DNA of 64,000 bases. Origin: DAOLCO01 sp964612555 (GTDB lineage: Bacteria; Bdellovibrionota_C; UBA2361; SZUA-149; DAOLCO01). Under the pieces are notes generated by a model. The model was given only the letters and a program-made list of their open reading frames with translations, was not told where the DNA came from and did not search any database. The position numbers and the translations under genes are program-made. Positions 53,171-61,393 of this stretch are shown one piece after another; the stretch's first letter is position 1; each line of letters starts with the position of its first letter. Where the stretch lies: the NCBI GenBank assembly GCA_964612555.1, contig CAZTBW010000011.1:1-64000 (forward strand), in the 5' to 3' direction.

Positions 53171-54340
53171 ATGCAACTGCTTGAAATTACTGAATTTTGG
53201 AGTTTTTGGGATAAGAAAATACCGAAATCTGTACCAAGGACTATTCAAATTCCTACAAATCTGGATCCCAAATTGGTACTCGCTGTTCAGGGAGTCAGAC
53301 GATCGGGAAAATCTACCTTACTGCTCCAACTTATCGAACGCTACAAATTGGATAAAAAAGACTGTCTGATTATTAATTTTGAAGATCCAAGACTTGTCGG
53401 CTCTTTGAACACTTCTTTATTCGATGAAATTGTAAGTCTTTTTAGATCAAGACATGGCGATAATAGAAAACTCTATTTCTTCTTTGATGAAATTCAGAAT
53501 GTTGATAACTGGCACAAATGGATTCACACACAAATAGAACGTCCTTCCAATAATCACTTTATTATCACCGGATCTAATGCCTCACTGCTTTCAAGGGAGC
53601 TTGGAAGTAAACTTACCGGAAGGCACAAAACTCTTAGCCTTTACCCATTCTCATATGAAGAAAGACTTTCCGTAACACCAGAACTATCCCTTATGGATTA
53701 CATAAGAACCGGCGGCTTTCCCGGGGTACTGGAATCAGATGACCCTTCTGCCATGCTTCGCCAGTACTTTGATGACATTATTCAAAAAGATATCCTTTAC
53801 AGAACGGGACTTTCCAACCCGCAGGCACTTCGTCAACTTGCAAAAGTGCTTTTTGAATCTGCCGGGTCTGAGTGCAGTTACCGAAAACTGTCTGGGGCAT
53901 TAGGCATATCCGCAGACACGGTCTCCAGTTATATTGAATATTATGAAAACGCCTATCTTTTATTTTCCTGTCCCTTTTTCAGCTTTTCTGAAAGACAAAG
54001 GATAAGAAGAAACAACAAATATTACCCGATAGATTCTGCTTTTAGAAAGTCTGTAATTACCAAAACAGGAAATGATACTGGAAAAGATTTTGAGCTGATC
54101 GTATTTCTTGCTTTGAAAAGATTTTTTAACGAAGTTTCATACTGGAAAGGCAAAAATGAAGTTGATTTCGTTATTCAAAACTCCGAAGGAATTATTCCAA
54201 TACAAGTAACGACCGATATTCCAAAAGAACGCCATCACAAAGGATTTGAAGAATTTTATTCACAATTCCCTTCAGCTAAAAAAGAAATCTTCTGTACTCC
54301 GGATAATTTTAAAGAAGTACTTGCAGAAATAGCCGTATAA
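53171..54340 (+). CDS. AAA-family ATPase with DUF4143-like domain
   Basis: A 389-residue P-loop ATPase (AAA_14 type) with a C-terminal DUF4143-like domain. Walker A GVRRSGKSTLLLQL, Walker B YFFFDEIQNV, and sensor FIITGSNASLLSRELG are clear, then GRHKTLSLYPFSYEE and a nuclease-like end (KNEVDFVIQNSEGIIPIQV) reminiscent of restriction-endonuclease folds. Role unknown; related genes are common in genome islands. Confidence 0.88.
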   Translation: MQLLEITEFWSFWDKKIPKSVPRTIQIPTNLDPKLVLAVQGVRRSGKSTLLLQLIERYKLDKKDCLIINFEDPRLVGSLNTSLFDEIVSLFRSRHGDNRKLYFFFDEIQNVDNWHKWIHTQIERPSNNHFIITGSNASLLSRELGSKLTGRHKTLSLYPFSYEERLSVTPELSLMDYIRTGGFPGVLESDDPSAMLRQYFDDIIQKDILYRTGLSNPQALRQLAKVLFESAGSECSYRKLSGALGISADTVSSYIEYYENAYLLFSCPFFSFSERQRIRRNNKYYPIDSAFRKSVITKTGNDTGKDFELIVFLALKRFFNEVSYWKGKNEVDFVIQNSEGIIPIQVTTDIPKERHHKGFEEFYSQFPSAKKEIFCTPDNFKEVLAEIAV

Positions 54341-54431
54341 AAAGTCAAAGATCAATGCAACGGTTCCAGAAATATCAAAAAATTTTATCAAACAAGCACC
54401 ACTGCCAATACAAGAGAATACATTTTCAATA

Positions 54432-54473
54432 AATTTGTTTTATTACGCCTAACTAGCTGTAATAAAACAAATT
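54432..54473. terminator. 15-bp perfect hairpin after ATPase gene
   Basis: AATTTGTTTTATTAC (54432-54446) and GTAATAAAACAAATT (54459-54473) are exact complements around a 12-nt loop. It lies 92 bp past the ATPase stop; terminator is likely but without a U-tract. Confidence 0.5.
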
Positions 54474-54619
54474 ATTCCCTGCTTAATTTTACGCTGTACG
54501 ACCTGAAAGCATTTGTCCGCTAAACATTTGGGGAGTTCCTGTCGAAATATCCTCCTGTAGAGCAGGTACCAAACAAACGCTCTACTCAATTGATAATTCC
54601 TAAAGATAAAGTGATAACG

Positions 54620-55060
54620 ATGAAAAATAACACCTTTTCATTCCTGCTATTGTTTATATTACTCCTCAACCTCTCTGCCTGTGGTGGTTCTTCGGGGAGT
54701 GGTCCTCTTTCTCACTTAAGTGAAGCTGATCAGAAGAGTTTCAAAACAACTATGCTCAATCTTTTTGATGCGATTGACGCCGATAAAGACGGCTATCTTA
54801 CCAAGGATGAATTTGAAGCTGCATTTATTGCAAAATTTAAACAGTACGACGCCGATGGTGATTTGACACTTGAACAGGAGGATTTTGATTCAGATCAAAA
54901 CACGACTCACTCCCTGCCATATGACACTGATAATGATGGGGTCGCATCAAAAGATGAATATCTTGCGTATTACAGGAATATATTCAAGGAAAAACTCGAC
55001 CTTGATGGCTCAACAAAAGTTTCCAGAGAAGAATACCTTGAAGCATTTTTATTGGAATAA
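54620..55060 (+). CDS. EF-hand lipoprotein
   Basis: A 146-residue lipoprotein: signal with lipobox LSAC and a Gly/Ser-rich spacer, then EF-hand calcium loops DADKDGYLTKDEF, DADGDLTLEQEDF, DTDNDGVASKDEY and a variant DLDGSTKVSREEY. Probably binds calcium at the envelope surface. Start chosen at the Met before the signal (54620) rather than 54590. Confidence 0.82.
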   Translation: MKNNTFSFLLLFILLLNLSACGGSSGSGPLSHLSEADQKSFKTTMLNLFDAIDADKDGYLTKDEFEAAFIAKFKQYDADGDLTLEQEDFDSDQNTTHSLPYDTDNDGVASKDEYLAYYRNIFKEKLDLDGSTKVSREEYLEAFLLE

Positions 55061-55111
55061 AATTTTTTAACTGTAAGCCAGGCAAGAATTTAAAAAAGAG
55101 GACATGAGTGT

Positions 55112-55477
55112 ATGAAACATAATTATATTCTATTTTCTGTCTTGTGCACTTTATATATTTTTCTGCCTTCTCCGGTATCTGCAAATGCTTGTGTCAGAGT
55201 AGATACGAAAGAAGAAACATCTATTTCACTGAGATGCGGATTTGAAATTCTTACAATGGGTACCCCAGAAAAAGTTTCACCTGGTCAGAGCTTATGTAAA
55301 GGAAATATCACTTACACTCTTTTTGGTGCAATCAAATTACCTTGTATGTATCGTGCAGTCAGCACTAACGAGCAGAATTCATCTTGTGAAAGCGACATTA
55401 TGTATGATTCAGGTACTATTAATTACAGAGACAAAAGAATAATGGGTGGAGCCGGGATACGCTGTGATACAAACTAA
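55112..55477 (+). CDS. Small secreted Cys-rich protein 1
   Basis: Not recognised. 121 residues: signal peptide (about 1-25, ending VSANA), then a domain with six cysteines in the order ACVRV, RCGFE, SLCKG, PCMYR, SSCES, IRCDT. The next gene has the same cysteine order, so this is a tandem pair. Likely disulfide-bonded and secreted. Confidence 0.7.
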   Translation: MKHNYILFSVLCTLYIFLPSPVSANACVRVDTKEETSISLRCGFEILTMGTPEKVSPGQSLCKGNITYTLFGAIKLPCMYRAVSTNEQNSSCESDIMYDSGTINYRDKRIMGGAGIRCDTN

Positions 55478-55478
55478 A

Positions 55479-55805
55479 ATGCTCACTCTTTTCTTTCTCT
55501 TCTGTGCGTTACAGCTCGCACTGACTCTACCCGCATCTGCGGATGTTTGTGTACACGTCAGAACCAATGAAAAAGCTTACATAAAACTGAAGTGCGGATT
55601 TGATCTTCTGACAGATGGTACCGAAGAAGAAGTTCTCTCTGGTGGTAAAGTATGCAGAAATAACAAAATATGGTTCATATCCACCCCATGTATTTTTCTT
55701 GCAAGCAATCAGAAAAAAGACAAAAAATGCGTCAGCTCAATTTTTGAGGAAGAGGGCTTTCTCTTTTATGACAACAAAGAGGAACTCCAATGTACCTCTG
55801 ATTAG
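55479..55805 (+). CDS. Small secreted Cys-rich protein 2
   Basis: A paralogue of its neighbour, 108 residues from the ATG at 55479 (1 bp after the previous stop). Signal peptide (ending ASA), then cysteines in VCVHV, KCGFD, VCRNN, PCIFL, KCVSS, LQCTS. The six-cysteine pattern is conserved while sequence has drifted. Function unknown. Confidence 0.7.
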   Translation: MLTLFFLFCALQLALTLPASADVCVHVRTNEKAYIKLKCGFDLLTDGTEEEVLSGGKVCRNNKIWFISTPCIFLASNQKKDKKCVSSIFEEEGFLFYDNKEELQCTSD

Positions 55806-55924
55806 CGCCTGAATATCTGTTGGTACTATGTTGTTTCTGAAAAAGGGGGAGAGTTGGTAGATAGAATCAACCTCATCTCAACCCCCGTTTGTGTACTTGC
55901 TACTAGTCTCTACTCAGCAGTTCT

Positions 55925-56281
55925 TTAAAGTCCCGCTTTTGCTTCTTGAAGTACATTCTTGATATTTTCAAGGGTAGGCTCCATTCCCCTCTCTTCAAGC
56001 AACTTGATTGCAAGTTGCTCACTGAGTAGAAGAAGAAAATCTTCATTATTCAGGTTTCCATCAGGAAACACAGAAACCAGAAGTGTGTACCGCTGTTCTT
56101 TTTGTTCTTGAACTTTTGGGGGTTGCACTCTCGGCGACTGACCGATCAACTCCCCTGATCCCATTAAGGTTATTATCATCAAGATAAAAACCCACAAAAA
56201 AGCCCCGTGCAGCGCCGTGTAGCCAGTCTTGCTACACTCTTCTTTTCCTAACAACCCTTCTCCATTTTTTCCATATTCCAT
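55925..56281 (-). CDS. Small single-pass membrane protein
   Basis: Not recognised. 118 residues: polar N-terminus, one transmembrane helix (about 25-46), Pro/Gln linker, then a helical acidic C-terminus. AGGAG lies 7 bp before the ATG. It resembles neighbouring small genes only in size. Confidence 0.55.
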   Translation of the reverse strand: MEYGKNGEGLLGKEECSKTGYTALHGAFLWVFILMIITLMGSGELIGQSPRVQPPKVQEQKEQRYTLLVSVFPDGNLNNEDFLLLLSEQLAIKLLEERGMEPTLENIKNVLQEAKAGL

Positions 56282-56578
56282 TTTTTTCTCCTAAGAAACT
56301 CCCGAAAATACCCTGCTCCTCTCTCACCAACGAGGTGTGAGAAGAGAATCTTTTCCGGGTAAAGCACAATGCTCCTCCTGGTGTTCTTTTAAAAACCACC
56401 ACGAGGAGCACCTGCCTACCCATAAGTAAATCAAAGAAAAAATCAGAAACAGAATAAACAACTCTACAATAAAAAACCTTACAATCTACCAACTACTCCA
56501 TTCATTTAAATGAGGCACTCTTTTAAAAACTGGTTGAGTTTGAAAAGAGCGCCTCATTCGTTTCATGAATTTTTTACT
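56282..56578. other. Intergenic region with two hairpins
   Basis: Arms TGCTCCTCCTGGTG (56370-56383) and CACCACGAGGAGCA (56397-56410) pair at 13 of 14 positions. A second hairpin, GAGGCACTC... against ...GAGCGCCTC, lies near 56511-56555 and follows the gene ending at 56579. Both look like terminators on the minus strand. A minus-strand frame at 56232-56492 here is not supported. Confidence 0.5.
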
Positions 56579-57373
56579 TTAATAATTCATGAATAAATAA
56601 CCGAGTAAGCCGAACGTTCCACTACCGAGCAATGTTACCAATATGCCTATACATGCTTCAGAGTTGATAAATGGGTAGATGCCATTCGATATGTGACTAA
56701 CATTCTGCACAGCGTCAATACGTATACGTTCCGTACGTACCTCTGCGTCCTCTGGCAAGGTCTGTTTAACATCTGAGCTCGCACTCGCGCTCGCGGCGAA
56801 TCTTTCCCTGTAGAGAATATATCTGCCTCTGCTGTACATTTTGATATCTATAATATCTATTCGCCCTTTATTCTCATTTATGAAACTATTCATCTCCCTA
56901 TAATCATTAAAATATGCGACTTTTACATCGTCTGGCAAAAATATCTGTCTGCCATTTGTTGCGCCGTTATGAGCGAGCTCCAACCGAAGTTTTTGGACTG
57001 AGGCTTGAATTTGCTCACTTGTGAAACTTCCCAACTCTCCTTTCAAAGCCTCTTTGGCTTCGGAAGTAATGAGCAACATTGTTGGAGCCAGGTTTCCGGC
57101 AAACAATTCCTGTCGGAAATTTGCCAACTTTTCAGCCTCTTCTTCCAGACGAAGCGTCGCTTTGGAGTTTTCACTTTTTATATGACTCCAAAGCATGAGA
57201 TAGCTTCCAATAAAACCAACAATTATTCCAATAGCAGTTGCTACTACTATAACTGCGATTCGGCTGTTTTGGACTTTTTCAACAAAAAACTCAGCAGCTT
57301 TTCCTTGTAACACAACATTCCCCAGTATCGGGGAAGTACATTCAACAGAGGATAGTATTGGTTTGTCGTACAT
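56579..57373 (-). CDS. Two-pass membrane protein
   Basis: Not recognised. 264 residues: a transmembrane helix near 38-62, a coiled coil (about 65-90), a soluble domain, and a second hydrophobic segment near the C-terminus (about 240-262). Ser/Ala repeats near 195-202. Possibly an envelope or plasmid-borne protein. Confidence 0.6.
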   Translation of the reverse strand: MYDKPILSSVECTSPILGNVVLQGKAAEFFVEKVQNSRIAVIVVATAIGIIVGFIGSYLMLWSHIKSENSKATLRLEEEAEKLANFRQELFAGNLAPTMLLITSEAKEALKGELGSFTSEQIQASVQKLRLELAHNGATNGRQIFLPDDVKVAYFNDYREMNSFINENKGRIDIIDIKMYSRGRYILYRERFAASASASSDVKQTLPEDAEVRTERIRIDAVQNVSHISNGIYPFINSEACIGILVTLLGSGTFGLLGYLFMNY

Positions 57374-57774
57374 CTTTTTTTATCTCCTTTTTTTAAAAAA
57401 CCTAACACTCAAAACCTCTTCGAGTGCCACAACTAAAAAAATGGTTGTGGTCTGTTTACTCTGATTCAGGGATGTGAAAGAAAAATGGGACGCTTAAAAC
57501 AGAAACTTTTCTTACTATATTCATGTCCGTTAAGCAAACTTTAGGCTCTATCCTTATACGCCAGCTAAAATGATAGGATGACCTATCATTTATTGAAAAA
57601 ACGATTTATCTTAGAAATATCAATAATTTATCTAAAATAATCCGTTCAAACTCCCCTTCGCTAAATCTGATAAAGCTTGTCTCTACTCCTCTTAATTCAG
57701 TACTCGATAGCTTTTAAGTCAGTACACGATACAAGAATTTAAAGATGAAAAAGTGAAAGGAAAATAACCCAAAT
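57374..57774. promoter_or_regulatory. Intergenic region with 10-bp palindrome
   Basis: AAATGATAGG (57568-57577) and CCTATCATTT (57582-57591) form a perfect palindrome around ATGA. The words CAGTACTCGATA (near 57699) and CAGTACACGATA (near 57722) recur; a similar word lies in the origin region (60898). Could be operators. No gene seen. Confidence 0.4.
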
Positions 57775-58641
57775 CTATTGCTTTCTAACAAAATTAACGA
57801 GATATTTCAAAAACTTAGCTCTATCGCCAAGGGGTTCAAGAGCGATTACTGAGTCCTCAACAAGCTTATCAGCATAGGCTTCGGATTTATCTTTCCCAAG
57901 GACATCAACATAGTTGATTTCACGATAGTCACCCTTCTTGGTATCGTGTTTTGAATCAAGAAGATCATCACATAGCTGATAAAGAACAGAAAGGTTATTT
58001 GCATAATGTTTGATGATGTCGATCTCTGCACCTGAAACCTCTGAAGATAAATAGAGTGGAGCTATAAGAGAAAAACGAATTAAAGCCCCTGTCTTCCTTA
58101 AGTTCATTTCCTGTATAACATATAGTAATTGCTCATGATTTAAGGATTCTGTTTTATCCCTATTCCGGATTTCCAGATCCAGAATCTGCCCTTCGCACAT
58201 ATCGCAGATGGCAGTATTAAGAGATTTTGCAACAGAAGAGATGATCTCATGAGTTTCATTCATGTACAGAATTTCTTTTGATGCGGCTGAAAGAAGATAA
58301 TCTCCTGTAAGAAGAGTAAGACCTTCACCAAAAACTTTATGAGCACTGGGTTTACCTCTCCTCATGTCATCATCATCAAGACACGGAAGATCATCATGCA
58401 TCAGAGATGAAGCATGAACCAGCTCAACCGCTATTTGAATAGCTTTTAATCTTTTCTCCGAAACATTAAAAATTTCAGCCACAGCCGCTGAAAGAACTGG
58501 TCTAAATAACTTGCCCTCACCAAGAAGAGAGTACTCAACTACCCTTTTAAGAGCCTCAGAGCCCTCAAACCTATCCATATACCCCTCAAGAGCAGAGTAC
58601 GCTGCACTTCTTAAGGTCTCATAATGATTTTTTTCAGGCAT
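57775..58641 (-). CDS. ispA: Polyprenyl (farnesyl/geranylgeranyl) diphosphate synthase
   Basis: A class I isoprenyl synthase, 288 residues from the ATG at 58641 (AAGGAGG upstream). An earlier in-frame ATG at 58686 reads through a parS site and is unlikely. The first aspartate-rich motif is DDLPCLDDDDMRRGKPS and the second is QLCDDLLDSKHD. It makes C15 or C20 prenyl diphosphates for quinones or undecaprenol. It sits beside parB. Confidence 0.9.
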   Translation of the reverse strand: MPEKNHYETLRSAAYSALEGYMDRFEGSEALKRVVEYSLLGEGKLFRPVLSAAVAEIFNVSEKRLKAIQIAVELVHASSLMHDDLPCLDDDDMRRGKPSAHKVFGEGLTLLTGDYLLSAASKEILYMNETHEIISSVAKSLNTAICDMCEGQILDLEIRNRDKTESLNHEQLLYVIQEMNLRKTGALIRFSLIAPLYLSSEVSGAEIDIIKHYANNLSVLYQLCDDLLDSKHDTKKGDYREINYVDVLGKDKSEAYADKLVEDSVIALEPLGDRAKFLKYLVNFVRKQ

Positions 58642-58665
58642 TAAGCAAAAACCCTCCTTAGTATT

Positions 58666-58688
58666 AAGTGTCCCACCGTGGGACACTT
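58666..58688. promoter_or_regulatory. parS: parS-like site 1
   Basis: The palindrome AAGTGTCCCAC-C-GTGGGACACTT lies just upstream of ispA. The core TGTCCCACCGTGGGACA occurs three times, only near parB, so it is the probable ParB binding site. With flanking TAGTATT it is inverted relative to site 2. Confidence 0.85.
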
Positions 58689-58793
58689 TCTTCTCTTAGT
58701 TCAGTACACTATAAAACAAGGGCTCGCAAGGTAAACGGCATCACAGTATCCATAACAAGCGTTATCATAGCATCTTTATATGGACACCCAAAA

Positions 58794-58816
58794 GTGTCCC
58801 ACCGTGGGACACTTAA
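58794..58816. promoter_or_regulatory. parS: parS-like site 2
   Basis: A second identical 23-bp palindrome, followed by AATACTA, so sites 1 and 2 form a larger inverted repeat about 128 bp apart. It is intergenic between parB and ispA. Confidence 0.85.
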
Positions 58817-58847
58817 TACTATGGGAAAGAAAATACAGGAGGGGTAA

Positions 58848-58975
58848 AAAATAGAGGTGGAGAGGGTCTGTAGGAGAACTCAAGCGCAGTGAGGGCAAGG
58901 GGCTAACAAGTTACAAGAAACATCCTACCCGAGCGAGCCATTCGACGAAAGACCCTCTCCACCTCTATTTTTTGG
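58848..58975. repeat. Long inverted repeat, copy B (24-bp stem)
   Basis: Arms 58848-58871 and 58952-58975 are perfect 24-bp complements. The interior 80 nt contains GAGAACTCAAGCGCAGTGAG and CCGAGCGAGCCATTCGACGA, matching copies A and C. It lies between parS site 2 and the end of parB. Confidence 0.88.
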
Positions 58976-59003
58976 GAGGAGGGGGAATTCAGGCATGAAC
59001 AGC

Positions 59004-59894
59004 TTAACTAAGACGCCTATACACCTCATCAAGATCAGATAGAGAATAAAAATCTATCATTATCTTACCCTTTTCAGGATTTTTGGGGCTTCTTTGAATT
59101 GAAATTCTTAAACCAAGCGCTTTTCTAATATCTTCCTCGATTCGCATATCTTCAGTAGAAGAAGCAGATGTTTTGCCACCTCGCTTTCCTTTCCCTGCTG
59201 TCCCACCGTGGGACACTTTAGAATCTTCCAATCCAACATCTATTAAATCCTGAAGCTCTAGTCTTGAAAGGTTGTCGAGATCTTCAAGTAATTTCTTTCT
59301 CTTTGAAATATCTTTAACTTTTGACAATGCCAAAACTTTAGATTCCGGGGCTCCAGAAATAAGGGCTGCTTGAAGGTCATCAGGCAACTCAAGGAGCTCC
59401 AGGCTTCTTTGAACGGCAGACTTGGAAATACCAAGCTGTGCTGCAATATCACGAATACTTAAAGAATAACGCTCTTTCATCTGCCCAACAGCAAGCGCCT
59501 TTTCCATTGGATTAAGGTCACTTCTCTGAATATTCTCAACTAACTGTTTTGCAAGAGTTGTGGAACTGTCATCATCATCAGAATCAAGGATAGCAGGAAT
59601 AGTTTCAAGCCCAAGTGCTTTACATGCCCGCAAGCGACGCTCTCCACTTACCAGACGATATGTGCCACCTTGTGTTAGCTTTACAAGAATCGGACAAAGA
59701 AGACCGTATGTCTCAATTGAAGTTGCAAGTTCTGCAATGGACTCTGCATCAAATGAGCGTCTTGGTTGATCGGGATCAACATCAATATCGTTTATGGCTA
59801 TTACCCTGTAGGGGCTTCCGGATTTATTTCTTGCTTCAAGCGTTGGACCACTAAGCAGCGGATTCACGTCGAATTTTACTAATTTGCGACTCAT
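59004..59894 (-). CDS. parB: Partition protein ParB
   Basis: A CTP-dependent DNA clamp loaded at parS, 296 residues. ParB motifs: IDVDPDQPRRSFDAESIAELATSI (shown in part), the CTP-site GERRLRACKALG, the HTH with LSIRDIAAQLGISKSAVQRSLELL, and the C-terminal dimer domain. It overlaps parA by 44 bp. A parS-like site lies inside its own coding region (59199-59215). Confidence 0.96.
   Translation of the reverse strand: MSRKLVKFDVNPLLSGPTLEARNKSGSPYRVIAINDIDVDPDQPRRSFDAESIAELATSIETYGLLCPILVKLTQGGTYRLVSGERRLRACKALGLETIPAILDSDDDDSSTTLAKQLVENIQRSDLNPMEKALAVGQMKERYSLSIRDIAAQLGISKSAVQRSLELLELPDDLQAALISGAPESKVLALSKVKDISKRKKLLEDLDNLSRLELQDLIDVGLEDSKVSHGGTAGKGKRGGKTSASSTEDMRIEEDIRKALGLRISIQRSPKNPEKGKIMIDFYSLSDLDEVYRRLS
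59199..59215. promoter_or_regulatory. parS: parS-like site 3, inside parB
   Basis: The 17-bp core TGTCCCACCGTGGGACA in the parB coding region. Only the right flank (CTT) matches sites 1 and 2. Confidence 0.82.
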
Positions 59895-60657
59895 TTTCCA
59901 TGACCTCTTTTGCTAAATTTCTGTAATCATCTGCACCTGGAGATTTGGGATCATACCTGAGAATGGAACATCCTCTGGCTGGAGCCTCTGCAAGTGCAAC
60001 ATTGGTTCTTACTACTATAGAAAATACCAGACTTCCGAAGTACTCACGTACCGTATCAGCTACCGTCTTATCAAGACGTCTTCTTGCATCATGTAAACAA
60101 AGTAAAACTCCCCCCACCTGAAGAGCAGGATTATAAGCACTTCTCACCTGGTCTATAGTATCAAGAAGCTGGCGCACCCCGTGAAGTGCAAGGAATTCAG
60201 ACTGCACAGGAACAATCACTTTACTTGCAGCCACAAGCCCATTCAGAGAGAGTAAACCAAGTGAAGGTGGGCAATCTATTATTATGTAATCATAGGTATC
60301 GTGTACTGGGGCAAGTGCTTTTCTAAGAATCTGCTCCCTTCCAATAACACCACCCAGTTCAAGATCAGCAGCACTCAGCAAAAGACTTGAGGGTGCCAGA
60401 AAAAGATTAGTATCCACCTCTACTACAATCTCTGATATTGGCGTGTCATATCTCAGAACATCGTACATGGATTTTTTTTCAAAATTCGGATCTTCTGTTG
60501 GATAACCAAGGTGAGCAGATAGATTTGCCTGCGCATCAAGATCAACCGCAAGAACTTTATTGCCTGCCTCTGCCAGGGAAGCAGCAAGATTCACCGAGGT
60601 AGTTGTCTTCCCTACTCCTCCTTTCTGATTTACAATTGCATAGGTTTTAAGGTGCAC
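59851..60657 (-). CDS. parA: Partition ATPase ParA
   Basis: A deviant-Walker ATPase, 268 residues, which with ParB segregates the replicon. Motif NQKGGVGKTTTSVNLA, DLDAQANLSAHLG, DCPPSLGLLSLN. No N-terminal HTH, so of the chromosomal Soj or type Ib kind. It lies upstream of parB and next to the iteron region. Confidence 0.97.
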   Translation of the reverse strand: MHLKTYAIVNQKGGVGKTTTSVNLAASLAEAGNKVLAVDLDAQANLSAHLGYPTEDPNFEKKSMYDVLRYDTPISEIVVEVDTNLFLAPSSLLLSAADLELGGVIGREQILRKALAPVHDTYDYIIIDCPPSLGLLSLNGLVAASKVIVPVQSEFLALHGVRQLLDTIDQVRSAYNPALQVGGVLLCLHDARRRLDKTVADTVREYFGSLVFSIVVRTNVALAEAPARGCSILRYDPKSPGADDYRNLAKEVMENESQISKIRRESAA

Positions 60658-61393
60658 AGATGATACCTCCTGATTTATTCACTTTGGACGTGTTCTAATG
60701 TACACGTGATTTGAAATAAGTAAATGAGGAAAGGTCTTCTTTTAGGGGTTTTGAGTGTATTTTTACTTAGTACGAAGCACGTGTACGAGCCCTCTTTCCA
60801 GCCAAATTCACAAAAAACAAGCCCAAAAAACGCCAGAATCTCTTACTTTAAGTAACATAAAGTAGTATAAAGACTGAATATTAGCAGTATTTATCCCCGT
60901 ACACGATAAAAACATCGTGCATTGAATTAAGAGCCCTTATTTGGAAACACGTGAATAAAGAAAAAATCACTGAATCAGGCAAGCTTTCGTGTTTTGAAGT
61001 AAGTAATATCTAAAGGAACATCGGGAAACAACTTAAGTATCGTGTTTCATTATAAAAACATCCGATTTGAACTAAGTCTATCGTGTATGAAACAAAAACA
61101 TATCGAGCATTGAAGGAGGCTCAATTGTGAATCAAAATAAATTATATCGTGTTTTCAAATAAAATTTCGCCCTTAAATATTTGAAATTACTAAATAATTC
61201 TTCTCCCTAATAGATTACTTATTATACTAAAAAAAGTACTCTTGAACTACGAGGGCGTACCCTGCTAACAACTGTTTACGATAGTAAAAGTTATTTGAAG
61301 TAATTTATTTATTATTTCTAAACCCTTTACTGATTTGCTTTAACTTGCTTTAGTGAATTTAGATTAAACACCGGAAGGATTAAACAAAGGCAG
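60658..61393. other. Candidate replication origin with iterons
   Basis: No gene. Between parA and repA lie tandem iterons at 61020-61167 and further related words at 60702 (ACGTGATTTGAAATAAGTAA), 60914 (ATCGTGCATTGAATTAAGAG) and 60986 (TTCGTGTTTTGAAGTAAGTA). An AT-rich stretch follows (about 61165-61330). Consensus of the repeats ATCGTGnTTTGAAnTAAGTA. Confidence 0.75.
61020..61167 (+). repeat. Tandem array of about seven 22-bp iterons
   Basis: Repeats begin at 61020, 61039, 61060, 61080, 61102, 61124 and 61146, spacing 19-22 bp and so on one face of the DNA. Examples: ATCCGATTTGAACTAAGTCT, ATCGAGCATTGAAGGAGGCT, ATCGTGTTTTCAAATAAAAT. They are degenerate but share AT[CT]G[TA]G. They are probable binding sites of the downstream RepA. 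Confidence 0.72.

Noticed and set aside
56232..56492. An 86-residue minus-strand gene
   Set aside because: It overlaps the better-supported gene at 55925-56281 and two hairpins, and has no recognisable features.
61020..61167. A CRISPR array
   Set aside because: The repeats are degenerate and contiguous with no distinct spacers; they fit iterons.
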